From positions 186,001 to 250,000 of the forward strand of contig CAVNZM010000019.1 of NCBI GenBank assembly GCA_963693365.1: 64,000 nucleotides of DNA, read 5' to 3'. Both the position numbers and the translations under genes were made by a program. Shown here in pieces: positions 8,326 through 17,758 of the stretch. Under the pieces are notes generated by a model. It saw nothing but the letters and a program-made list of their open reading frames with translations, did no database searches and was not told where the DNA came from. Source of the DNA: Amoebidium appalachense (lineage: Eukaryota; Ichthyosporea). The first letter of the stretch is position 1, and every line of letters starts with the position of its first letter.

Positions 8326-9111
8326 TCACAATGGGCACAGATGGAAGGCTAGGACGCCTAAGTCACTGACGGCGTACTCGAATCGGATGAGCTTGTTACT
8401 GGACATGTGTATCCTGACGTTGCTGTTCACGCACGCGCCCTTGCAGAACGCGCTGAGATACTTGACCATGAACTGCGCCTTGACCTTCTCGATCGGGACC
8501 TTCTTGAACTCCACACCCGTGGCTTTTCCCCTTCTGATCTTCAGCGCGTCCTCTCCCTTTTCGGGGATGTCTATCCTGCACTTCCCCAGCGCGCCCAGCG
8601 CACGCAGCCGGAGCGTGCGATCCGCGACAGTGATCTTCACGACATTGGACACGGCCTGGATGTCCCTCAGGTAGCGCGCAAGCTCCTGGGCGTCGATGAC
8701 AAAGACACAGTCGTAATCGAGCGATGGGGCGTCGAGGATTTGCCGCACCTCCTTGACCAGGGTCATGTTGTACACGATGCAGCTGCTGTCATCGGTGGTC
8801 TCCATCTTGACCTGCAGGGTGTCGTCCGTGGCGGTGAATGCGATGCTGTTGAAGCGGTGGGCGGTGGCGTTCTTGACGATCTTGTACAGGTTCTGGATCT
8901 CGAACGTGGCGGTCACATCGTTGGGTACGTCGAAGATCTCAAACTTGTCGGGGTGCAGCTTCATGTAGACGTAGGCCTTCTTTGCATTGTCAACTGCGGG
9001 CAGAACAAAGCCCTCCTTCCCACTGAACAGCACGGTCACCTCGCCGAGGATGTCCTTGACGCTGTCGATGGCGCATTTGAACGTGTTGACTTGCACGGTC
9101 TTGACGAGCAT
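8326..9111 (-). CDS. PCNA: PCNA-like DNA sliding clamp
   Basis: 261 residues, the normal length for PCNA. The fold signature is visible throughout: a start resembling the first PCNA strand-helix (ValLys-Thr...FKCAIDSVKDIL), a KFEIF strand, a charged central region and a C-terminal LIRFEYAVSDLGVLAFHL matching the family pattern of leucine-rich strand, glycine turn and final strand. Sliding clamps form a ring on DNA and tether polymerase and repair enzymes in the nucleus. It has its own TATA box at 9147-9158, consistent with early expression. The clamp implies DNA replication functions elsewhere in the genome. Confidence 0.9.
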   Translation of the reverse strand: MLVKTVQVNTFKCAIDSVKDILGEVTVLFSGKEGFVLPAVDNAKKAYVYMKLHPDKFEIFDVPNDVTATFEIQNLYKIVKNATAHRFNSIAFTATDDTLQVKMETTDDSSCIVYNMTLVKEVRQILDAPSLDYDCVFVIDAQELARYLRDIQAVSNVVKITVADRTLRLRALGALGKCRIDIPEKGEDALKIRRGKATGVEFKKVPIEKVKAQFMVKYLSAFCKGACVNSNVRIHMSSNKLIRFEYAVSDLGVLAFHLCPL

Positions 9112-9146
9112 GGTGGGGGACTGACGCTGAACGTGCCGGCAACGCT

Positions 9147-9158
9147 GTTTTTATACCC
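9147..9158 (-). promoter_or_regulatory. TATA box of the PCNA gene (GGGTATAAAAAC)
   Basis: GGGTATAAAAAC on the minus strand, about 37 nt upstream of the PCNA ATG at 9111. Confidence 0.8.
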
Positions 9159-9199
9159 TTGGGGGCCCGGGGGTTGGGGCTTTTTTCTATACAACCGGT

Positions 9200-10030
9200 A
9201 TGAATTCTGGATCCATGGACCGCACGCTGCTGTACATGGGCATCATCGCAGCTGGCTTCTACTACTACAACAAGAGGGCGTCGGCATGGCCAACAGCACC
9301 TACGTTCCAGCCTGAGGACAGTGACCCGGGGCAACAGCCCGGAGGCAACAACGACCCTGGCATGCAGTGGGGGCTGCAAACCTCCGACAGCCCATTTGAC
9401 CGAGACCTGGCACTTGCATACCGGGACAGTGCTAGGGGGTTCGACGACGATACCGTCGCCATGGGCAACCAGGAGTACTTTGGAGACGAGGAGGACGAGT
9501 ACGTGCTCGGCTACGACGAGTACGCCACGGCCGACGGCGGGGGCACGGTCGTCAACACGGGCAACGGGCCAGTTACGGTACCGCAGGCGCCTCCTTCGAC
9601 GCGGGCTGTGCAGCAGGCTTCGGTGGTTCCCTCAGGCACACCGTCAGCGCTCATCGGCGCGCCCGCACGTCCGGCTGTGCACCCCAACCTTGTGCAGACC
9701 GTGCATCGGGCAGGGCCAAACGTCAGCAACTCCACCATGGACGCGATCTCACAGATCCGGGGCACGGGCCTCTTCACGGGCAGCGAGATGCGGCCGCGTG
9801 AGAGGCTGAGCGTGGCGAAGCTGACGCCGCAGGAGGTGCTTGCCGCCACGACACGTCCCCGCAACGTGGCGGCACCCGCCGTGTACAAGAAGAACGGCAA
9901 CCTTCAGCTACGACCCGACCCAGCGATCCACAGCGCCGGGTTGGACAACCTCCCGTCCATCAGCACACAGCGCGACCTCAGGCAGCGCGAGTCGTTCTCA
10001 AACGAGCTGGCGTCGACACTGCTTTTTTGA
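9200..10030 (+). CDS. N-terminally membrane-anchored probable virion protein
   Basis: 276 residues from ATG 9200 (a second ATG at 9215 is equally possible). One hydrophobic segment near the N-terminus (TLLYMGIIAAGFYYY) is followed by a Lys/Arg, giving a signal-anchor look. The rest is polar, Pro/Gly/Asp-rich and probably flexible. It opens the plus-strand block that has no TATA boxes and contains fibre-like genes, so a late structural role is inferred. AATAAA follows the stop at about 10034. The family is not recognised. Confidence 0.6.
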   Translation: MNSGSMDRTLLYMGIIAAGFYYYNKRASAWPTAPTFQPEDSDPGQQPGGNNDPGMQWGLQTSDSPFDRDLALAYRDSARGFDDDTVAMGNQEYFGDEEDEYVLGYDEYATADGGGTVVNTGNGPVTVPQAPPSTRAVQQASVVPSGTPSALIGAPARPAVHPNLVQTVHRAGPNVSNSTMDAISQIRGTGLFTGSEMRPRERLSVAKLTPQEVLAATTRPRNVAAPAVYKKNGNLQLRPDPAIHSAGLDNLPSISTQRDLRQRESFSNELASTLLF

Positions 10031-10130
10031 ACGAAATAAAGGGGGGGATGAAACCCCCCCCCCCCCCCCTTCCCCAAGATGCACCGACCGTGTTCTCCCC
10101 CCGAGCAGCCCGATCAGCCCGCACCATGTT

Positions 10131-10330
10131 CTTCTCGAACCAGAGAGAACAGGACGGCGGGCGCGACCCTTTGGCCCGCGAATTCGTAGAGAAAACGGTC
10201 CTCAGCCCCACCATGTCTCCCGCGGACAAAGAGAACACCGTGGCACCCGTTGCAATGTCTCCGAAATTTCTAGAGAACAGGGTCGTGGGGTTGACCCTGT
10301 TCGCCCTGTCCAGGACCGCTTTTATTGAAT
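10131..10330. repeat. Iterated GTTCTCT/GGGAGACAT element, copy 1
   Basis: About 200 bp of non-coding sequence in which, read on the minus strand, GTTCTCT is followed 10-15 nt later by GAGACAT-type words, several times in direct order. The whole block matches 31845-32065 read on the plus strand, so the two copies are in opposite orientation. Shared words include GGCGAACAGGGTC, GGGAGACATGG, CGGGCCAAA and GTTCTCTCTGGTT. It lies between two plus-strand genes. A poly-C run precedes it near 10050-10068. Candidate enhancer or replication element. Confidence 0.6.
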
Positions 10331-10436
10331 AAAGGAGCCCCTCCCGGAATATAGGCAAGCAAAATATTCGATCAGTGGATTGCATGATTATCATCGGCGC
10401 TGTAAGCAAATGTTGCGTTGCAAAGAACTGGTGTGC

Positions 10437-11655
10437 ATGGAGCAGGCACTCGTGCCCCACTCCATCTCATTCGACACGGGCACCCTGAACCTCGAGGATG
10501 CGGCAGCGTGCGTGGCCCAAGTCCTCCCCTACTCCGTTCCGGTTGAGGGGCCGTGCGCGGGGCTGACGCTGGGCGCGGCGGTGGGGGTCCTGAACAGCGC
10601 GCTGACGGTCAAGGACGATAACGTGTTGTCCACGGTGAATGAAATCAACGCAACATTGAGAAGCCATCAAGCTAGTCTGGCTCTCAAGGCTGAGAAGACT
10701 GCACTGGCAGCGCTTGCCGAGGTGGTTAATACAAAAGCAGATGAAGTTAGTGTGGCGGAGCGCCTAGACCAGAAAGCAGATAAGATCACGATCGACACAA
10801 CTCTCGATGGCATCACGCAGGAGTTTGGTGACCGGTGCACAAACATCGAACAGCAAGTCCTTCTAAAAGAAGAGAAGAGTGTTGTGGCCCAGCTCAGAAC
10901 TGAGTTCAGCAACCGGACGGCCTATGTTGATGGTGAATTGGAGACTAAAGAGACCAAGTTGGTCGTTGCACAGCTCAGAGAGGACTTCACGGATCGTACC
11001 GCCTATGTAAATGCTGAACTCGCCACCAAGGAGACCAAGGCCATTGTTGCCCAACTCCGAAGCGATTTCACCGACAGGACCACCTACGTTGATGCACAAT
11101 TGCTCAGCAAGGCCAGTGTGAACACCGTGCAAGCGCTGCAAACCACAGTAGACACGCACAGCACCGCCCTGGTCGCAAAGGCCGAGAAATCATTTGTCGA
11201 CGAGTCTCTTGCTGAAAGCGGACAAGGTGGTGGTTGACCAGCTGCGCGTCGATTTCACAGAAAGGACCACCTACGTTAACGGGGTTTTGGTCACCAAAGC
11301 GGACTCAACCACAGTTCAGGCACTCCAGACGACCGTCAACACCCAAGGAACGACCCTGGCCGCAAAAGCTGATAAATCCTATTGTGATAATCAATTGAAC
11401 ACAAAAGCGAACACCAGCGTGGTCGGCACCTACACCACCCCCACCACGGGCCCCGCCGCCACCAAAACCACCATCTCAGCCGCCGTGCTCGCGCTGAACG
11501 CGAGCGCCCCGCCGGCCAACGTGGGCACGTGGGCCGCGCCGACCGTGGGGCCCGCCGCGGGCAAGGCGACGATCGCCGAGGCCGTGCTGGCCATCAACGA
11601 CCATGTGGACCGGCTGACGTCGGCGCTCGAGGCGCTGGTCGCCCGGCTTGAGTAA
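10437..11655 (+). CDS. Coiled-coil repeat fibre-like protein, broken by one frameshift
   Basis: Reading starts at ATG 10437 (an in-frame ATG at 10380 is possible) and runs to 11655, changing frame once near 11205-11225. About 400 residues in total. From residue ~75 it has repeats of about 40 residues with the pattern QLR-DF-RT-YV---L-TKA, heptad-like and resembling trimeric fibre shafts of phages and some viruses. The end is a small Ala/Pro/Thr-rich domain and a short helix. It lies just before the spike-like paralogues. Each half keeps the repeat sense, so a single-base error or a recent mutation is likely. Confidence 0.6.
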
Positions 11656-11667
11656 AGTCTGACAAGT

Positions 11668-13296
11668 TCACGCATTTATGTTGAGATACCAGCCGGCCCA
11701 GTCGCACCAGCGCCACGTCAGGTTCCGTGTGGCGTCATAGTAGTCCACGTCCTTGTACTGCTGCGCGTCGACGGTGCCATCTGGCTTTGCGCCCTCGAGG
11801 TCGTCCAGGCGCACGATGCTTCCCGTGTAGTAGTTGCCAGTCGTTTGTGCGGGCCACGGGGAGCCCGTGTAGAAGGAGGACACCAGAGGTTCATTGTTGT
11901 CGCTTGTAAAATCAAATTTCGCACACGAAACGCCTGGGTTGGCGGCCTCCATGAGGCGCCCCATTTCGTTTGTGTCCCAGAACGGTTCCGTACTATCCCT
12001 GACCGACTGCTTTGTTTTTGCGGTGTTGATTGCCACATTATAAGGCAGTGCCACGTATCTGTACTTTGTAGCCTGAGGGACAACACAGACAAACTTTGTT
12101 TTGTGGCCGTACGATACGCTTATCTCATCCATGCCGACGTCCAATAGTATGTTCTCGTTGTTGATGGCGCCTCCGAAAATATAGGAATCGCTTCTCCCGT
12201 CGCTGACAAGATAGGCGGGAACGGGTGTGTTCGAGAGCCAACTGAGGGACTCCGTGCAGAGGGCGCCTGGTGGGGCGGTCCAGCTATCCGATCCGAAGCT
12301 CGGGTACCTCCTCTCAACGGCGACAAAGCCCGGCTTGGGGACAAGGTAGAAGAAGTTGTCCGTTTGGAACATGTTGCGGTACAGAGAGGGCATGCCTGCG
12401 ACATCTGGTGCTGCATACGTGCCTGCAAGGGACCCGGTGGTAACATTGACACATCGGACCGTTCCAAATTTCGAGCCGTGCGCCCACGTGAAGCACAAAG
12501 CTGCGAAGGTAGGACCCTCCTTGTAGATTATCCCAAACGTCACGGCCCCGGGCGGCACGCGCGGGCTGCGGACCCAGCGGTAGCCGGGCCCGTCGATCTC
12601 GTTGAGCACGAGCGAGCGGGCGTCGCGGCCGGGCACGCCCAGGTCGTACGTCCACAGCTCGATGTCCTTGACGGCGTGCTCGGTGTAGTCGGCCGTGGAT
12701 GTGTAGGCGCACAGCGAGAGAAAGGTACTGGCGGTGGATGAGGGGGTCAGGTCGGCCAGTGTGTATGTCAGGCGCAGCCGGCCGAGCGAACAGAACACGT
12801 AGCCGGCGTCCGGGGCGATGCTTATGACGCACGTCTGCCAGGCGCCGTTGGTGCCGTTGGCCGGCCATCCCAGGAAGTTGAACGAGCCGTTGGGCTGGTA
12901 GGACACGACCTTCCCGGACCCCGGATTGAACTGCAGGCGGAACTCCTTGCCGGCGACGGCTCCGTTTGGGAACGAGGTGGCCTGGTTCCACGACACGTAC
13001 AGGGCCTCCTTCTGCGGGGTGGACCCGGCGCCGGTCCTGAACTTGAAGGACAGCACGAAGCGCTGCCCGGGGCACACGGGCCAGTACACGTAGCCGGTCT
13101 GGTTGGCGGCGCGGTTGGTGAGGCGGATCTCGGCATTGGCCCTGTTCATGTAGGCGCTGCCGCCGAGCGTGCCGGTGGTGGGGCACGCCCAGTTGGTGCG
13201 GGCCCAGTTCTCGGGGGTCTCCTGGAGCACACATCGGGGGGGCGAGCCCTCGATGTTGAGGATGCGCTGTGTGAGGCGGGCGAGGCGGTCCGCCAT
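11668..13296 (-). CDS. Spike-like beta-sandwich protein, paralogue 1
   Basis: 542 residues from ATG 13296, chosen because the protein then opens MADRLA exactly as its divergent neighbour. It shares with the two downstream proteins an N-terminal module (W...W..P..G.LGG.AYMNRA..EIRLT...Q.GYV.W), a central PPGAVTFG strand, a FFY.VPK.GFVA segment, FVCVVPQ.TK, and an end reading TWRW..WAGWYLN. The N-terminal module looks like a lectin or laminin-G type beta sandwich. A surface or attachment role is inferred from the fold and from the neighbouring fibre-like gene. Only 33 bp separates its start from that of paralogue 2. Confidence 0.65.
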   Translation of the reverse strand: MADRLARLTQRILNIEGSPPRCVLQETPENWARTNWACPTTGTLGGSAYMNRANAEIRLTNRAANQTGYVYWPVCPGQRFVLSFKFRTGAGSTPQKEALYVSWNQATSFPNGAVAGKEFRLQFNPGSGKVVSYQPNGSFNFLGWPANGTNGAWQTCVISIAPDAGYVFCSLGRLRLTYTLADLTPSSTASTFLSLCAYTSTADYTEHAVKDIELWTYDLGVPGRDARSLVLNEIDGPGYRWVRSPRVPPGAVTFGIIYKEGPTFAALCFTWAHGSKFGTVRCVNVTTGSLAGTYAAPDVAGMPSLYRNMFQTDNFFYLVPKPGFVAVERRYPSFGSDSWTAPPGALCTESLSWLSNTPVPAYLVSDGRSDSYIFGGAINNENILLDVGMDEISVSYGHKTKFVCVVPQATKYRYVALPYNVAINTAKTKQSVRDSTEPFWDTNEMGRLMEAANPGVSCAKFDFTSDNNEPLVSSFYTGSPWPAQTTGNYYTGSIVRLDDLEGAKPDGTVDAQQYKDVDYYDATRNLTWRWCDWAGWYLNINA

Positions 13297-13329
13297 TGAG
13301 TAGGGCAAAACAAATGTGCGCAGTGGGCA

Positions 13330-14931
13330 ATGGCGGACCGGCTGGCGACGCTGGACGCGCGAATCGACAAGCTGGCAGGGCGGCACACGACGACGCTGGT
13401 GCTTGAGAACGCCGAAACGTGGAGCGCCACGCAGCAGGGCACGGCGTGGGTGGCGCCGGCGGCGGGCGTGCTGGGGGGGACTGCGTACATGAACAGGGCG
13501 GGGGGGGAGATCCGGCTGACGGACAAGCAGAGCAGCCAGCACGGCTATGTGGTGTGGGTAATGCCACCCGTGGACAACTTCCAGCTTGCTTTCCAGTTCA
13601 GGGCCGGCGACGGCACGACCAGCGGTGCCGATGCCTTGTGGGCCAACTGGTTTAGCTTGGGGCAACGGTACTCCGGCCAGCGATACCAGGGGGAAGACGA
13701 GCTGCTGCAGCCCGGGGCGTACCGGCTGACGTTTGACGAGTACGAGGCGCAGTCGCGGGTGTACTTTGGCGCCACGGTGCTGGGCACAGCCACGTACCCC
13801 CGAGCCGGCACCAACGGGGTGTGGTGGACGTGCATGGTGCGGTTTGCCGCCAAGACCAACGGGCTGCAGGTGCTGCTGGACAAGGGAGCGGGCTGGACGC
13901 AGCTGCACACCCAGACACCCACACAGCCTGCCCCCACGCGCGCGACCATCCTCTCACTGTGCGCACGCACGGGCGGGCTCTCGTGCGAGCACGCCGTGCG
14001 CAACATCACGCTCACCACCAACACGCCGTCGCCCGGGTGCGACGCCGCGCTGACGGCCATCAACGAGCTCGAGTTTCCCACGCACACGCTTGTGCGTGCG
14101 AGCCGACCGCCGCCGGGGGCCGTGACGTTTGGGGTACATGTTAATCTGGGGCCGATCTATGCGGGGTTCTGCGCATCAGCACACGGCATGGTGCCGTGCA
14201 AGATTTCGGCGATCGGAAGCCCGATGACGGCGTACTACGCCCTGGGTGGGGCGTCCTACTCAAGCACAACGTTCTTCTATGTGGTGCCCAAGGCCGGGTT
14301 TGTTGCAACGCGCAGGCGGCAGATCGGGGGACCGCCCAATAGCGCGCTGTACATCGGCAAACCACGGGCAGCGCAAGAGCGTGGCGCCCTGTACCTCATC
14401 TCTCTGGAACGCACGGACACGTTCACGTACGGCTCGTACGAGCCGGGGGGTTCGATCCTGTGTGAATACATGGGCGCTATCACGCTTACAGACGACGGGT
14501 CGTGGGAGTACGTGTGCGTCGTCCCGCAGACCACCAAGGGGCGGTACGTGACGCTCCCACGAGGCGTCTGCACAAGTTCTGTAGGTGGTGAGTGGTCACC
14601 GGCGACTACCTTCACGGGCCTGGACGTGGACGAGATCGTGGCGGAGGGCGAGCGCATGGCGGCCGCAAAAGGGGTCACGCTCATGGCCGTGGACTACTCG
14701 TACAAGCCGGCACTGGGGCGGGGGTACTACTTCAAGCCGGCCCCGTCGTGGCCGGCCAAGACCACGTGGCGGGACGGGGCGTGCATCATCCGCACCGACG
14801 TGTTCGAGAACGCCAAGCCGCGTGTATCGCCAACGGCGTACACCAACGCCGACTACACGGACACCAACCTGCTGGTGTGGCGCTGGCACGCTGCCTGTGG
14901 CTGGTACCTGAACATGGCCATGCTCGCCTAG
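13330..14931 (+). CDS. Spike-like beta-sandwich protein, paralogue 2
   Basis: 533 residues, starting MADRLATLDARI and transcribed away from paralogue 1. It keeps the family marks: LGGTAYMNRAGGEIRLT, PPGAVTFGV, TFFYVVPKAGFVA, YVCVVPQTTKGRYV and the final WRW...CGWYLNM. No signal peptide or membrane segment is visible. The inverted gene pair probably arose by duplication with inversion. Function at the virion surface is inferred, not shown. Confidence 0.65.
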   Translation: MADRLATLDARIDKLAGRHTTTLVLENAETWSATQQGTAWVAPAAGVLGGTAYMNRAGGEIRLTDKQSSQHGYVVWVMPPVDNFQLAFQFRAGDGTTSGADALWANWFSLGQRYSGQRYQGEDELLQPGAYRLTFDEYEAQSRVYFGATVLGTATYPRAGTNGVWWTCMVRFAAKTNGLQVLLDKGAGWTQLHTQTPTQPAPTRATILSLCARTGGLSCEHAVRNITLTTNTPSPGCDAALTAINELEFPTHTLVRASRPPPGAVTFGVHVNLGPIYAGFCASAHGMVPCKISAIGSPMTAYYALGGASYSSTTFFYVVPKAGFVATRRRQIGGPPNSALYIGKPRAAQERGALYLISLERTDTFTYGSYEPGGSILCEYMGAITLTDDGSWEYVCVVPQTTKGRYVTLPRGVCTSSVGGEWSPATTFTGLDVDEIVAEGERMAAAKGVTLMAVDYSYKPALGRGYYFKPAPSWPAKTTWRDGACIIRTDVFENAKPRVSPTAYTNADYTDTNLLVWRWHAACGWYLNMAMLA

Positions 14932-14954
14932 CACATTTTGTGGGGGACTGCATT

Positions 14955-17339
14955 ATGGGCGACCGTGTGAGTGCCCTTACAGCTCGCATTGCGTGGCTGC
15001 CCACCAGCCAGCAGGGATCGCGGTGCCTCGTCTGGGAGACCCCGGACGTGTGGGCCGCCACGGGCTGGCAGGCCCCGGCCACAGGCCACCTGGGAGGATG
15101 TGCGTACTTGGACAAGACAGGGGGGGAGATCCGGCTGACCCCGGGCACGGCCAGCCAGCTGGGCTACGTGTTCTGGCCCCTGCATGCGGGCCGCCGGTTT
15201 ACGCTCAGCTTCGAGGTGCGGGTCAAGCGCTTCACGGCGCTGCCGGGAACCAAGATATGGGCGGCCGTGTGGAGTCCCGTTCTGGGGCACGCATCGAGCA
15301 GTGGAAGCACCAACGTGGACCTTCGGCTGACTATGGACGGCCAGGCCGGTACGCTGAGCACCGAGACGCTCACGCAGTCCGTGGATCTCGACTCCACGTA
15401 CACGACGACGGGGGCCTGGACGCCAGTTGTGATTGACGTGGTCCGGGACCAGCGGGTGACGTACGTGCACGGGGCAGCCACAAAGACCGTCACAAGCACG
15501 GCTGTGACGACGTCCGTGTCGCCCAGCAGCAGCTACGTGTGCATCGGCGCACAGACGGGCAGCAGCTACAGCGAGGTGGGCGTGCGCAACGTGGCGCTGC
15601 ACTGCATGGATCCCGAAGCCATCGGGCGGGACGTGCGGCGGCTGGCGTGCAACGAGGTGGAGTTTGAGACCTACACGCTGGTGCGCCGGGCGGTGCCACC
15701 GCGCAATGCCGTGATGTTCCAGTGCGACGCGTATGGACCGGTGTGGGGGGGCTTCTGTGTGACTAAGGAGCACGGGCTGATGCCATGCAAGATAGTGAGC
15801 AAGAACAACACCGAGCCGGTGGCTGTCTACGGGGTCGGAACCTTAGACATGTCCACATCCGATTTCGTTGATAAACCCGAAGGCGAGTCCCGTCAGATAA
15901 CGGCGTCCGTATTCTTCTACCTAGTCCCAAAGCCGGGCTTCGTGGCGTGCCGGCGGCCCCAGATCAGAAGTGTGGCTGCCGGGGCCGTGGCCGTAACGTG
16001 TGCAAGCATGTCAGGGAGCCGCACGCCGCTGTACCTGATCTACTGCGAGTACAGCAACGCGTTCGGACGGTACGACCCCAGCAAGTTTGCCGAGGTGCAG
16101 TCGTCGCAGGACAGGTGGACACGCATGCTTGACTGCGGGAGTTGGGACTACGTGTGCATTGTGCCGCAGACCACCCGAGCCCCCTGGGTACAGCTGGCAA
16201 GGAGAACTTTTTCGGCGGGTGCCTCGGTATCCAACCCAGCTGGAACAAACCATTGGGCGGCAATAGTCGCGTACGCAGACACAAAGGGTTACACAAAGGT
16301 TTGCTACGAAACCACCAGCAGTGCGCCCAATCTTAACTGTGTGTCTGGTGACATCAACACAAACGATGTCATGGTCCCCAATGGGGTGCGGTCGGCAGAA
16401 TCTGTGGTGGTGAGGGCGGATCTTTTGACCAAGACCATGCCGGGCGCAGCGACAAACACCTCGAGCTACGTGTCTACCACACTTGTCAACTCGTGTGTGC
16501 CATGGCGCTGGAACAACTGGTCGGGGTGGTACGTCTACATGCCGTATGCACGCTCGCGCTGGTACGTGTTTGACCAGCTGGCCGACCACAGCACCAGCAA
16601 CACATTCAACGACTGGACAGATGCCAGCAATTTCGGATACGCAAGCCCGCAGCAATGCATGGCACGTGCAGAGGCCACCTCGGGGTGTCGGCAATTTGGC
16701 TTTGCGCCCGTCGTCAATGTAGGCGGTGTCTATGGCTACTGCTATATGCGCAAGACGGTGGCAGCGTGGCCGTTGCAGGCCTGGACAAATCCACCCGGTA
16801 TTTCCGCCTGGACTTACAGTACGCAGCAAACATATATCATGGAGCCTGATGTTCCAGAGGCCTACCGGAACCAAGGAGTCCTGTGCGAATGGAACGGCTA
16901 TCACATTCGGAGATGGGCTGTTGAACTTGGCACGTACCCCATGTCGCCCTGGGGCTCGGCATCGGGGTTTGTGACCACTGTCGCAAAGTGGATCTGGTCC
17001 GTGCCTAACGCGCATCTGGGTTGTATGCCCAGCTGGACGTACGGCTACAAAACCTACGACAACGGGAGCTCCCCCCTTGATGTTGTGATTCATGCGCTGT
17101 GCGACAAGACGATGCAAGTGAGTGTGAACGGCATTAAGCTCGGAGTGGTAGTCGGTGGCTGGACGACTACCTCCTACCCCAAGATCAATGCTACCCTACA
17201 GCCCTTTGGAAACGTCGTTAGTTTCGTGGCCAATAACGGCACAGCAGCAAGCACCGCGGGAGTGCTGATTGCTGTGGTGCGCAGGGACAATGGCGCCGTG
17301 TTGTTTGTGAGCGATGGGTCATGGACGAGTTCCATTTAA
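14955..17339 (+). CDS. Spike-like protein, paralogue 3, with C-terminal extension
   Basis: 794 residues from ATG 14955, 21 nt after the previous stop. The first ~540 residues follow paralogues 1 and 2 (LGGCAYLDKTGGEIRLT, FFYLVPKPGFVAC, YVCIVPQTTRAPWV, PWRWNNWSGWYVYM). The extra ~250 residues begin with a Cys-containing module (CMARAEATSGCRQFGF...GYCYMRK) that looks PAN/apple-like, then a second beta-rich domain. This makes it the most elaborate member of the trio. A distal receptor-binding or adhesive role is an inference. Confidence 0.65.
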   Translation: MGDRVSALTARIAWLPTSQQGSRCLVWETPDVWAATGWQAPATGHLGGCAYLDKTGGEIRLTPGTASQLGYVFWPLHAGRRFTLSFEVRVKRFTALPGTKIWAAVWSPVLGHASSSGSTNVDLRLTMDGQAGTLSTETLTQSVDLDSTYTTTGAWTPVVIDVVRDQRVTYVHGAATKTVTSTAVTTSVSPSSSYVCIGAQTGSSYSEVGVRNVALHCMDPEAIGRDVRRLACNEVEFETYTLVRRAVPPRNAVMFQCDAYGPVWGGFCVTKEHGLMPCKIVSKNNTEPVAVYGVGTLDMSTSDFVDKPEGESRQITASVFFYLVPKPGFVACRRPQIRSVAAGAVAVTCASMSGSRTPLYLIYCEYSNAFGRYDPSKFAEVQSSQDRWTRMLDCGSWDYVCIVPQTTRAPWVQLARRTFSAGASVSNPAGTNHWAAIVAYADTKGYTKVCYETTSSAPNLNCVSGDINTNDVMVPNGVRSAESVVVRADLLTKTMPGAATNTSSYVSTTLVNSCVPWRWNNWSGWYVYMPYARSRWYVFDQLADHSTSNTFNDWTDASNFGYASPQQCMARAEATSGCRQFGFAPVVNVGGVYGYCYMRKTVAAWPLQAWTNPPGISAWTYSTQQTYIMEPDVPEAYRNQGVLCEWNGYHIRRWAVELGTYPMSPWGSASGFVTTVAKWIWSVPNAHLGCMPSWTYGYKTYDNGSSPLDVVIHALCDKTMQVSVNGIKLGVVVGGWTTTSYPKINATLQPFGNVVSFVANNGTAASTAGVLIAVVRRDNGAVLFVSDGSWTSSI

Positions 17340-17346
17340 GGACAAA

Positions 17347-17736
17347 ATGTCGCCCCCATGTATGCGGCGGCAGTCGGTTCTCTCCGAGGGCCTCGGGCTC
17401 GGCCGGCTGATGCGCAACGACGTGTACGCGCGCGTGCGGTCGCTGAAGGAGGACGTGGCGCGCCTGGAGCACGAGAACGACCGCAAGGCATCGTTGGTTG
17501 AGCTGTACGTGCGCGAGATCGACGCCATGCGCAAGGACCTGCATGCCGTGTACGACAAGGTGGGCGAGCTTATTGACAACCTCGCCGACATGCAGCACGA
17601 CCACAACGACTTTGTGCGGGAGATCGTGCGGCTGCGTTGGACGGTCATGCACATGGGCGAGGACCTGCGCCGCATGCAGCAGCATCCACCCGTGGAGCCC
17701 TCCTCGCCACGGTGGCAGTGGAACGCGCCCCGCTAG
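17347..17736 (+). CDS. Coiled-coil protein
   Basis: 129 residues from ATG 17347, 7 nt after the previous stop. Residues ~25-110 form a continuous heptad-rich helix (VRSLKEDVARLEHEND ... LRRMQQ) with a short Pro-rich tail. Compact spacing suggests co-expression with the spike-like genes. Probably a structural or scaffold protein; family unknown. Confidence 0.6.
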   Translation: MSPPCMRRQSVLSEGLGLGRLMRNDVYARVRSLKEDVARLEHENDRKASLVELYVREIDAMRKDLHAVYDKVGELIDNLADMQHDHNDFVREIVRLRWTVMHMGEDLRRMQQHPPVEPSSPRWQWNAPR

Positions 17737-17758
17737 CGGTATTTTCCGCGCGTCAGGT

